From an uncultured Eubacteriales bacterium (GTDB lineage Bacteria > Bacillota > Clostridia > Oscillospirales > CAG-272), in the NCBI GenBank assembly GCA_934432725.1, contig CAKRZE010000018.1:1-46885 (forward strand): a stretch of DNA of 46,885 nucleotides, in the 5' to 3' direction. A program made the translations under genes and the position numbers. Below are positions 35,140 to 42,650 of this stretch, one piece after another. The notes beneath the pieces are model-generated. The model worked only from the letters and a program-made list of their open reading frames with translations. It did not search any database and was not told the DNA's origin. Within the stretch, counting starts at the first letter, position 1, and each line of letters begins with the position of its first letter.

Positions 35140-36154
35140 CCGTATTATAATGAGCCGTTCCCCCGCAGCCCATACTGCCGGAAAGCCCCCTGCCCCGAAG
35201 GTGCTCTCGGCTTCCGCAAAAAGCCTGCGGCGTCGAAGCTGCCCGCTCCTGCCCCCCGGCAGCCCGCCCGTCACCCGCAAAAGCGACGGACCGACGCCCG
35301 TTCACTCCGCCAATTGAAGCATCGTCGAATCCCGGAGCAGTTCAATGAGAGAACCATCAGCTCCGGCATACGCCGCTGCGGCTTCAAACGTATCCGCACC
35401 GTGGCTCAGGCTCTTTACGGACTTTGCAAAACGCACTTCCCATATGCCCCCGCAGACGCGAAAAGGGGAGTGTTGGATTGCCCGCGCGGGCAATCGTTCC
35501 CTGCGTCCCAAGCCGGAGCGTTCACCCTGCGCCGTCCCCCTCCGCAATATGCCGGCAGCCTGCCGCATGCGGCACAAGCCCGCATTTTCCCTCCGGAACA
35601 GTCCGCACAGCGTCCCGCTCCCGTCTGAGCCTTCAGGCGGGAGCTTTTCATTGCCGCTCTGCCCGCAGGGACCCGTCTGCCGGAAGAACAGCCCCGGAGC
35701 CGTGCGGCAAGAAGTCCGCTTTCCTCCCGGTCAGGCAGCGCCGGCGCTTTCAGCCCAAGGGCGTGCAAAAACGGAAAGAAGGTGTAAATGCCAGCGAAGC
35801 AAGCATATCCGTCCGGTCGGCGGCTCCGGCAAGAGCGAAGTCCCGCGTCACATCGGCATCTTCCCTCCGCACAGCGGCAGCTCACGCAAAAAAACGCAGA
35901 CTGCGGCTCACGAACGGCTCCGCCAGCCGGAGACACATAAGCAGGTTTTATTTTTTCTGCATATTCTGTACTGTGGGAACTACCACAAATCAGAAACGGC
36001 GCGTGCCGGAAGCGGAAAGGGCTGCGGGCTGGATTTTCTGCCGCGGCGGCGGAAGAAGTCTTGCCCCGGATCACGGATTTCCGTCAGCCGGAGCCGTCGT
36101 TCTGTCTGAATTCTGTCTGTACCGACGCTTTGCGTCAGAATGGAGATTATTATT
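35140..36154. other. 1.0 kb gap between the Rrf2 gene and the DUF11 gene
   Basis: No gene of good quality. It holds a perfect 20-bp palindrome (GATTGCCCGCGCGGGCAATC, 35476-35495), a possible short minus-strand frame (35302-35436), the direct repeat TTCTGTCTG ahead of the DUF11 gene, and a small GACGC/GCGTC hairpin at 36123-36135 just before its ribosome binding site. No consensus promoter for DUF11 was found. Confidence 0.5.
35302..35436 (-). CDS. Possible 44-aa small protein
   Basis: A short minus-strand frame with a GTG start reads VRFAKSVKSLSHGADTF, an Ala-rich middle and LIELLRDSTMLQLAE. The composition is protein-like and helical, unlike the surrounding low-complexity frames. A G-rich stretch lies upstream but is not a convincing ribosome binding site. 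No family recognised; chance cannot be excluded. Confidence 0.22.
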   Translation of the reverse strand: MRFAKSVKSLSHGADTFEAAAAYAGADGSLIELLRDSTMLQLAE

Positions 36155-37006
36155 ATGGCAAGATTCACAAACTATGCCACGCTTTCCTACAGTGGCGGAA
36201 CAACGGAATCCAACACCGTTACAGGAGAGCTTCTGGAAATCCTGACGGCGACAAAAACCGCCGTGACGGATAGCTACAACGTCAAAGACAATGTCGTCTA
36301 TGCCCTTTCCCTCATCAACAGCGGAGCAACAGCTCTGACAGAGCTGACCGTCACAGATACGCTGGGCGGATATCTGTTTGGGGAAAATACGGTTTATCCC
36401 CTGACTTATACGGAGGGGACCCTCCGTCTGTATGTAAACGGCGCTCTGCAGCCCGCCCCCACAGTCACAGCCGGTCCCCCGCTGGTCATCAGCGGTCTTA
36501 CCGTTCCGGCAGGCGGAAACGCCATTCTGGTTTATGAAACGAATGTGACCGCCTATGCTCCTCTCGGAGCGGAGGCGTCCATCACCAACACCGCAACCGT
36601 AACCGGAGGCGGATTATCCTCTCCCCTCACCGCATCCGAAACCGTCGGCATGGAGAGCCGGGCAGACCTTGCCATCAGCAAGGCGCTTTCTCCGACCGTA
36701 GTATCCGAAAACGGGCAGCTGACCTATACGTTTGTCATCGAAAACTTCGGCAACACGGCAGCAACGGCAGCCGACAGCACAGTCCTGACCGACACCTTCA
36801 ACCCCATACTGGACCCGATCGCGGTGACGTTTGACGGAGCCTCATGGAGTGAGGGAACCAACTACACCTATGACAGAGCCTCGGGACTGTTCGTCACACT
36901 TCCCGGTCAGATCACCGTTCCTGCCGCGTCCTATACGCAAAACGCCGACGGAACCTGGAGCGTTACACCGGGGACAGCCACGCTTGTAATCACCGGAACG
37001 GTCTGA
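36155..37006 (+). CDS. DUF11-type repeat protein without signal peptide
   Basis: A 283-aa beta-rich protein. It holds two DUF11/bacterial-surface-type repeats: about 35-145 (SLINSGATALTELTVTDTLG ... ITNTATVTGG) and about 165-280 (LAISKALSPTVVSENGQLTY, then VIENFGNTAATAADSTVLTD). It begins MARFTNYATLSYSGGTTESN with no signal peptide, no membrane segment and no sorting motif, which is odd for a repeat family mostly found on cell surfaces. The start has GGAG about nine bases upstream; a 5-codon longer start is less likely. Very similar proteins occur in other gut clostridia (my recollection). Function unknown. An invertible or phase mechanism is not visible. Confidence 0.82.
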   Translation: MARFTNYATLSYSGGTTESNTVTGELLEILTATKTAVTDSYNVKDNVVYALSLINSGATALTELTVTDTLGGYLFGENTVYPLTYTEGTLRLYVNGALQPAPTVTAGPPLVISGLTVPAGGNAILVYETNVTAYAPLGAEASITNTATVTGGGLSSPLTASETVGMESRADLAISKALSPTVVSENGQLTYTFVIENFGNTAATAADSTVLTDTFNPILDPIAVTFDGASWSEGTNYTYDRASGLFVTLPGQITVPAASYTQNADGTWSVTPGTATLVITGTV

Positions 37007-37042
37007 AAGCCGCTCTTCCGGAATTCGTTCAAGGCGCGAAAA

Positions 37043-37240
37043 AGGGGCTGTGAAAAGCTTAATGTTTTTCACAGCCCCTCAAAATTCCTGCCGGGATTCC
37101 GGCATTTTTGACGCAAGCTCTGCCGTTTGCGCCCCGTGCTTTTGCTTTTTCGGTTTTCCCGCGGCAAAACGGCGGCGTTCAGCCGTCCGGACCAATGCCA
37201 AAAGAGTATAAAAAACGCAAAACGAGTTTTTTGCCCCCTT
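37043..37240 (-). repeat. Convergent-gap element, copy 1
   Basis: Begins with a hairpin (AGGGGCTGTGAAAA with TTTTCACAGCCCCT, 8-9-nt loop) 36 nt after the DUF11 gene, followed on the minus side by TTTTT, so it can act as a terminator for the cysK side. The body that follows shares blocks with copy 2: GGCAAAAC, CAATGCCAAA (37193-37202) and CGCAAAACGAGTTTTT (37216-37231). The same minus-strand peptide phrase (SFGI, then FCR) is readable in both copies, with a stop in this one. The remaining gap to cysK holds nothing else identified. Confidence 0.75.
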
Positions 37241-37540
37241 GCATTGCTTTCGGCGCGACATCTCCCCGAAGCCCACTCCGGACAGGCAGAGGCACGCGGC
37301 ATCTGCCGCCATGCCACGGACAGCACAGCCCTTTTCAAGGGAAGGCGGCGTCAAAAAGCTCCGTTTGCTTTTCCTGACACCGCAGCAGGCGACGGCTCCT
37401 TCGACTTAATGCATACACACTGCGGAAAAAGCGGGGAAAGCCGCCCGGCATCCCCGGCTGCCAAAAGCACCGTTTTACCGCTCTTTCTTGCCCCGCCATT
37501 CCGAAAGCGCAGTCCAAAGCCGCAGATCTCCGCCATCCTG

Positions 37541-38470
37541 TCACTCTGCGAACATCGGTGTGGAAAGATACCGCTCCCCGGTGTCCGGCAGCAGCGCAAC
37601 GATCAGCTTTCCCCTGTTCTCCGGGCGCTTTGCCAAAACGCCTGCCGCAAACACGGCGGCGCCGGACGAAATCCCGACAAGGACGCCTTCTTTTCTGGCA
37701 AGCGTCCGTCCGGTCAGAAAGGCGTCCTCATTCCCGACCGGAATGATTTCATCATAGATTTCTGTATTCAGCGTTTCCGGCACAAATCCCGCACCGATCC
37801 CCTGGATCTTATGCGGTCCCGCCTTGCCCTCGGAAAGCACCGGCGAGCCGGCAGGCTCGACTGCCACGATCTTCACCGCCGGGTTTTTGCTCTTCAGATA
37901 AGCGCCGACGCCGGACAGCGTGCCGCCCGTGCCGACTCCGGCTACAAAAATATCCACCTTGCCGTCCGTGTCCTCCCAGATTTCCGGTCCGGTCGTGGCA
38001 AAGTGCGCCGCGGGATTCGCCCGGTTGGTAAACTGCCCCGGAATAAAGCTGCCCGGCGTCTGAGCCGCAAGCTCTGCCGCCTTTTCGATCGCGCCCTTCA
38101 TGCCCTTTGCTCCGTCGGTCAGAACCAACTCCGCTCCATACGCGCGCAAAAGATTTCTCCGCTCCACGCTCATGGTCTCCGGCATCGTCAGAATCACCCG
38201 ATATCCTCTGGAGGCAGCCACAGAGGCAAGCCCGATCCCGGTATTGCCGCTGGTCGGCTCGATGATGACCGCACCCGGCTTCAGAAGCCCCTTTTCCTCC
38301 GCATCGTCCAGCATTGCCCTTGCGATCCTGTCCTTCACGCTCCCCGCCGGATTGAAATATTCCAGTTTTCCGCAGATCACTGCTCCAAGCTGCTCCTGCG
38401 CCATGTAGTTCGTCAGCTTCAGAAGCGGCGTATGTCCGATCAAGTCCGTAATTCTGTCATAAATTCTCAT
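37541..38470 (-). CDS. cysK: Cysteine synthase (O-acetylserine sulfhydrylase)
   Basis: PLP enzyme that makes cysteine from O-acetylserine and sulfide. 309 aa, normal length. PLP lysine is Lys46 in GSVKDR; the substrate loop TSGNTG is at 73-78; the phosphate-binding GTGGT lies near 178; ISSGAA near the C-terminus binds the pyridine ring. AAAGG is about nine bases before the ATG. Single gene with a strong promoter whose start region carries the palindrome CCTA-N9-TAGG, a possible operator. It faces the DUF11 gene, with the repeat element between them. Confidence 0.97.
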   Translation of the reverse strand: MRIYDRITDLIGHTPLLKLTNYMAQEQLGAVICGKLEYFNPAGSVKDRIARAMLDDAEEKGLLKPGAVIIEPTSGNTGIGLASVAASRGYRVILTMPETMSVERRNLLRAYGAELVLTDGAKGMKGAIEKAAELAAQTPGSFIPGQFTNRANPAAHFATTGPEIWEDTDGKVDIFVAGVGTGGTLSGVGAYLKSKNPAVKIVAVEPAGSPVLSEGKAGPHKIQGIGAGFVPETLNTEIYDEIIPVGNEDAFLTGRTLARKEGVLVGISSGAAVFAAGVLAKRPENRGKLIVALLPDTGERYLSTPMFAE

Positions 38471-38623
38471 AGCATTTGATCCTTTCTCTCCGGATTACCG
38501 GTCGGTCCTGCTCGACAGCTGCCCCTTTTCTCCGGACCCGCCAATCGGTTTTCGGTCCCGTCCACCGGGCTTTTCCAAACCGAAATACGCTCCGCAGCAG
38601 GAACATTTCGCTATCTAACAAAA

Positions 38624-38640
38624 CCTATGTGATTTGTAGG
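38624..38640 (-). promoter_or_regulatory. Candidate operator at the cysK transcription start
   Basis: CCTATGTGATTTGTAGG: half-sites CCTA and TAGG separated by nine bases, just downstream of the -10 box, so a bound protein would block initiation. An Rrf2 regulator is encoded 3.5 kb away. Assignment is an inference. Confidence 0.45.
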
Positions 38641-38641
38641 C

Positions 38642-38670
38642 ATAATAGCACGTTTCCTTTGATTTGTCAA
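38642..38670 (-). promoter_or_regulatory. Sigma-A promoter of cysK
   Basis: Minus strand TTGACA (38665-38670) and TATTAT (38642-38647), 17-bp spacer. The leader to the cysK start is about 165 nt; no T-box or other known riboswitch motif was recognised in it. Confidence 0.9.
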
Positions 38671-39455
38671 GGCTTTTCCGAAATTTTCATAAAAATCCGC
38701 CGCAATTTTTGCATCGGCTTTCGTCTGTGCGGAGAAAACGGCATTCAGGAGCGGAAGAAAGGACGGCAAAGCTGAAGAAAGGAGGCGGAAACACTCAAAG
38801 CTCCGAATGCCGGAGCCGGCAGGAGCGGACATGCTGCACCAGTGTATCGGAACTGCGCAATTATAATCGGGCAGAAACGGTATTGACACATGACGGAAGA
38901 TTCTGCGCCGGAGGACCGGGCGGTCCGTGCCCGGCGCATGTTTATTCATGCAAAGCAGTCCGCAAATGCCGGGACACGGCTTGGAGCCATGGCATCGGGG
39001 CGAAAAGCGCTTATACAGACCATGCCGCATTTTGGCAGCGCGATGAGGGACCTGCGGGCGGAACAGTATCCTGCATGCAGTTTTTCCGGCACGCATCGCC
39101 GTTTCGCAAAAGGAAACATCCCTCAGGGCGCCTCCGCCGCATTGCAGCCCCCGGAGCCGCTTACTGCATCACGCGAGCGGCTGATTTTGGGCACGGCGCC
39201 GATTATCCCTCCCGCAGCTTCGATAAACAACAGCCCGACTGCCGGGCTCCCGCGCTTTCGCAGCGCTTTGCCGCACCTGATGCCTCCGTCCGCATTTTGT
39301 CGCCTCCGCCGCGCCGCAGCCGCCCTCCGGCATGCTTTCCGAAGTGCCGAACGGGGGAGCTTGCGCCGCACCGATCAACGCCCTGCCGCCGGTTCGACAG
39401 CAGCCCGGCATCTGCCCCGCGTCCGGGTTATACATCCGCCGCCGACGGTACATAC
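38671..39455. other. 0.8 kb gene-free gap between cysK and the flavin reductase
   Basis: Frames on both strands are long but Arg/Cys/Pro-rich, overlap each other and lack ribosome binding sites, so I call no gene. A TTGACA at 38883-38888 on plus has no matching -10. Confidence 0.5.
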
Positions 39456-39484
39456 TTGACAAAAGCACACGAGCCTTTTATAAT
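39456..39484 (+). promoter_or_regulatory. Sigma-A promoter of the flavin reductase gene
   Basis: TTGACA (39456-39461) and TATAAT (39479-39484) with a 17-bp spacer: both boxes are perfect consensus. It leaves a leader of about 190 nt. Confidence 0.93.
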
Positions 39485-39646
39485 GGAACCGAAGGGCATT
39501 CCCTTTCCAAAGCATCGGAAGCATTCCGAAAAAGCCACACGGCATCGTAAAACACAGCGCTGAAGCCGCAAGGGTCCGGCACAGGAAAGCCCGCGCCCCG
39601 GAAGCTCCCGTCAAACGGCTGTCCTTCAGCATTTCACAGAAAGGAT

Positions 39647-39666
39647 GCTTTTGTTGAGACAAAAGC
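39647..39666 (+). other. Hairpin next to the flavin reductase ribosome binding site
   Basis: GCTTTTGT and ACAAAAGC form an 8-bp perfect stem with a 4-nt loop, ending directly at the AGGG of the likely ribosome binding site. It closes a 190-nt leader that I could not match to any known riboswitch. Confidence 0.6.
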
Positions 39667-39679
39667 AGGGATTGAAAAC

Positions 39680-40240
39680 ATGAGAAAGAATTTCGGAGCA
39701 AAAGCATACACATATCCGCAGCCGGTGTTCATCATCGCCGCTTACGGAGAGGACGGTACGCCGGACGCCATGAACGCGGCATGGGGAGGCATCAGCGACT
39801 TCGCCGAGCTGTCTCTCTGCCTGAGCGCAGGTCACAAAACCGTCAAAAACATCCTGTCCCGCAAGGCGTTCACCGTCAGCATGGCAGACGAAGCTCATAT
39901 GGCTGCCTGCGATTATGTCGGAATCGTATCCGCCAATCAGGTGCCGGACAAGTTCAAGCGAGCCGGATTTCACGCGGTACGCTCCGAATTTGTCGATGCG
40001 CCGCTGATCGAAGAGCTTCCGATGGCAGTGGAATGCCGCCTGAAAAGCTATTGCGCGGATACCGGCATTCTGATCGGGGAGATCGTCAATGTCAGCGCGG
40101 ATGAGCGGATTCTGGACGCAGCGGGCAGCATTGACCCCGCAAAGCTTGTTCCGATCGTATTTGACCCGGTCAACAATGCCTACCTGAAGCTGGGAGAAAA
40201 GGTCGGCGATGCCTTCTCCGCAGGAAAAGCCCTGCAATAA
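39680..40240 (+). CDS. Flavin reductase family protein
   Basis: A 186-aa FMN-binding split-barrel protein of the flavin reductase-like family. It starts MRKNFGAKAYTYPQPVFIIAAYGEDG, and GTPDAMNAAWGG and CLSAGHKTVKNILSRKAFTVSM are typical of the FMN site in this group. It may reduce FMN with NAD(P)H, or work as a small electron carrier for an unknown partner. The start has AGGGA about nine bases upstream. A single gene with a consensus promoter and a 190-nt structured leader. No partner monooxygenase is nearby. Confidence 0.88.
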   Translation: MRKNFGAKAYTYPQPVFIIAAYGEDGTPDAMNAAWGGISDFAELSLCLSAGHKTVKNILSRKAFTVSMADEAHMAACDYVGIVSANQVPDKFKRAGFHAVRSEFVDAPLIEELPMAVECRLKSYCADTGILIGEIVNVSADERILDAAGSIDPAKLVPIVFDPVNNAYLKLGEKVGDAFSAGKALQ

Positions 40241-40355
40241 GACAGCCAGAAAAACCGGGCGCTGTCGGTTCCGGAGCCGGGAAATGCTCTGCCGGACCGC
40301 CTTTCCGTCTCTTTGTCCGGGCACAGAACCGCCGTCTGATCCGGCACATACAAGC

Positions 40356-40570
40356 TTTGGGGCTGTGAAAAGCAAACGCTTTTCACAGCCCCAAAAAATA
40401 CCGGTCGGGCTTCCGCCCTTTTGATGCGATTGATGCAGGCTTGACCGGGTTTGTCCCCGCACCCTTGTTTTTCCGGCTTCCCCAGCGGCAAAACAGCGCT
40501 GTTCCGCTGCCGGAATCAATGCCAAAGGAATCGTAAAAGCCGCAAAACAAGTTTTTACTGCCCGCTGTAT
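40356..40570 (-). repeat. Convergent-gap element, copy 2
   Basis: Starts with a perfect 18-bp hairpin (TTTGGGGCTGTGAAAAGC with its complement, 4-nt loop) about 115 nt after the flavin reductase stop. The body shares GGCAAAAC, CAATGCCAAA (40517-40526) and CGCAAAACAAGTTTTT (40541-40556) with copy 1, in the same order, orientation and spacing. Both copies sit between convergent genes. The rest of the gap to 40820 shows no gene. Confidence 0.78.
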
Positions 40571-40820
40571 CTTCCCTGCGGTTTTGCTCCGGAGGAGGCT
40601 TTTTGGCGCCCGGGAGATCCGGTCCGGGGCATACCGCCAAAGTCTGCCGCAGCCCGTTCGACAGGTCAGACGCAGATTCCCTCCGGGCGCTGCCCCATCG
40701 GCAGGGGCGCTGCGAAGGCGCTTTTGCACAGGCAGGGCTTCCTGCCCATGTCACAGCACGCGCGGCGAAAGGCTCCGCTTCCGCCCGGCATCCGAGACTT
40801 CTGCAAGCCGCAAAGCCGCT

Positions 40821-42650
40821 TCACGGCTTCTGCTCCGCTTCCGTATAATACTGTGCCTGCGCATGCCACAGCTCCGCATACTTTCCTCCGTCAGCGGCAA
40901 GCAGCTCCGCATGGGTCCCGCGCTGCACTACCGCTCCCTCATGGAATACAAGAACCTCATCGCAGAAACGGCAGGATGCCAGCCGATGACTGATATAAAT
41001 CGCCGTTCTGCCGCCGGATATCTCATTGAACTTACGGTAAACCTCATATTCGGATACAGGGTCCAAAGCCGCCGTCGGCTCGTCCAGCACAATAAACGGC
41101 GCGTTCTTGTAAAGCGCGCGGGCAATCGCAATCTTCTGCGCCTCCCCGCCGGAAATTTCAATTCCCTCCGGATCGAAGTCCTGATACAGAACGGTATCAA
41201 GCCCCTCCGGCATCCCGTCAAGCCGCTGTCCGAAGCCCGCCTCCCGCAGGCAGGCGGCAGCCCTGCCGCGGTCGTATTCCGCACCTGCCGCCACATTCTG
41301 CCCGAGCGGGAACGCAAACAGGCGAAAATCCTGAAAGACAACCGAAAACACCGACAGATATTCATCGTAATCGTACTTTCTGATATCCACGCCGTTGAGC
41401 AGGATCACGCCCTCGGTGGGGTCGTACAGTCTGCACAGGAGCTTGATAAAGGTGGTTTTTCCGCTGCCGTTCATTCCGACAACCGCCAGCCGCGATCCCA
41501 CCCTGAATTTCAGGCTGACGTGTCGGAGCGCATAGGCATCCGTGTTCGGATACCGGAAGGAAACATTGCGGAATTCAATATCGTATGCGTTGTCGTCCCG
41601 CTTTTCCACCGACAGAGAGCCGCGGTACATAGGATTCGGAATATCGAAGTAGGAGAAAAACCGTTTGAGATAGGTATGATTGACAGCGGCAAGCTGCACC
41701 GTCCCGACTGCGTCCGAAACGGCGGTCAGAAGCAGCATGATCGCAGAAACGTACTGCGCAATGGAACCGACCGAAATCCCTCCGGCAAGCGCCGCCGAGA
41801 TCAGGAGCAGATACACGCCGAGCTGCAATGCATAATGGATCAGCGATGCAAGCAGATCAAGCCGGGCGCAGCGGACCCGCATACTCTGCTCTCTGCGGTA
41901 CAAATGCTCCAGAACATCTCTGTCCAGATACTCCGCAAGCGGACCGTCCATGGCATACAGGCGAATGTCCTTGCCGGTGGTATAGTGGTCCAGATACTGC
42001 GAAAGCTTGCCGAGCAGCGCGTTAAAACGGACGCATCCCGAATAAAAATCCATCCGGACCCCGGAGGATTTTTTCTTTACAAGTGCGGTCAGCACGGCGT
42101 TGAGCGCCACGCCGCAGGCGATCGCAGCCTTTGCCCACCCGGACACGGCAGGCATGGCAAAAAACGAAGCGACCAGCGCCCCCGATGCCAGAAGACGTGT
42201 CAGATCCGTCACAAGCCCCTCAATGCAGGCGGTCAGATAATACACGTTATACCCGGTCTGCGATTCATCCTTCACACGCTGCCGCAGCAGCACGACCTCG
42301 CGGTCCTCAACGGAGGCATAAGCAAGCCGCATTGCCTTTTCGGCATACCTCCATTCCTCCGTGCTGTTCAGCTCCTCCGCACCGACCGCAGCCTGCGCTC
42401 TGAGCCATGCACCGAGGATGCCGAGCAGCGCCGAAATGCCGACCGTCAGACCGGCATAAAGCGAAAGCGTTCCCGCCCCGGCGCCGGCAACAAGCGCATC
42501 GATCAGCCGCGCCGAAAACCGGATCGGCACATAGGGCAGCGCCGCTGTCACGATGCTTCTCAGAATCAGGCATATCAGATAGCGGCGGCTCAGGGAATGC
42601 AAAAGCTTCACCGCACGCCGGCTGATGTCAATGTGCTCTCTCAGCTTCAT
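40821..42650 (-). CDS. ABC transporter, fused permease-ATPase (second subunit)
   Basis: A 609-aa exporter half-transporter. The N-terminal membrane domain (about residues 15-330) has six hydrophobic helices; the ATPase follows with Walker A GMNGSGKTT, signature ISGGEAQK, Walker B IVLDEPTAALD and the switch His in YISHRLAS. The start is set at 42650 by GGGAGG about nine bases upstream; it lies inside the end of the previous gene, with a 23-nt overlap. The two half-transporters most likely form a heterodimer. The regulator pair upstream suggests export of a peptide or antimicrobial, or a self-immunity role, but no substrate gene is visible. Confidence 0.9.
   Translation of the reverse strand: MKLREHIDISRRAVKLLHSLSRRYLICLILRSIVTAALPYVPIRFSARLIDALVAGAGAGTLSLYAGLTVGISALLGILGAWLRAQAAVGAEELNSTEEWRYAEKAMRLAYASVEDREVVLLRQRVKDESQTGYNVYYLTACIEGLVTDLTRLLASGALVASFFAMPAVSGWAKAAIACGVALNAVLTALVKKKSSGVRMDFYSGCVRFNALLGKLSQYLDHYTTGKDIRLYAMDGPLAEYLDRDVLEHLYRREQSMRVRCARLDLLASLIHYALQLGVYLLLISAALAGGISVGSIAQYVSAIMLLLTAVSDAVGTVQLAAVNHTYLKRFFSYFDIPNPMYRGSLSVEKRDDNAYDIEFRNVSFRYPNTDAYALRHVSLKFRVGSRLAVVGMNGSGKTTFIKLLCRLYDPTEGVILLNGVDIRKYDYDEYLSVFSVVFQDFRLFAFPLGQNVAAGAEYDRGRAAACLREAGFGQRLDGMPEGLDTVLYQDFDPEGIEISGGEAQKIAIARALYKNAPFIVLDEPTAALDPVSEYEVYRKFNEISGGRTAIYISHRLASCRFCDEVLVFHEGAVVQRGTHAELLAADGGKYAELWHAQAQYYTEAEQKP

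Noticed and set aside
35415..36074. 219-codon minus-strand and overlapping plus-strand frames in the Rrf2-DUF11 gap
   Set aside because: Cys/Arg/Ser/Ala-rich, mutually overlapping, no ribosome binding sites.
38664..39563. Long plus-strand frames in the cysK-flavin reductase gap
   Set aside because: They run through the consensus promoter at 39456-39484, overlap other frames, and have low-complexity composition.
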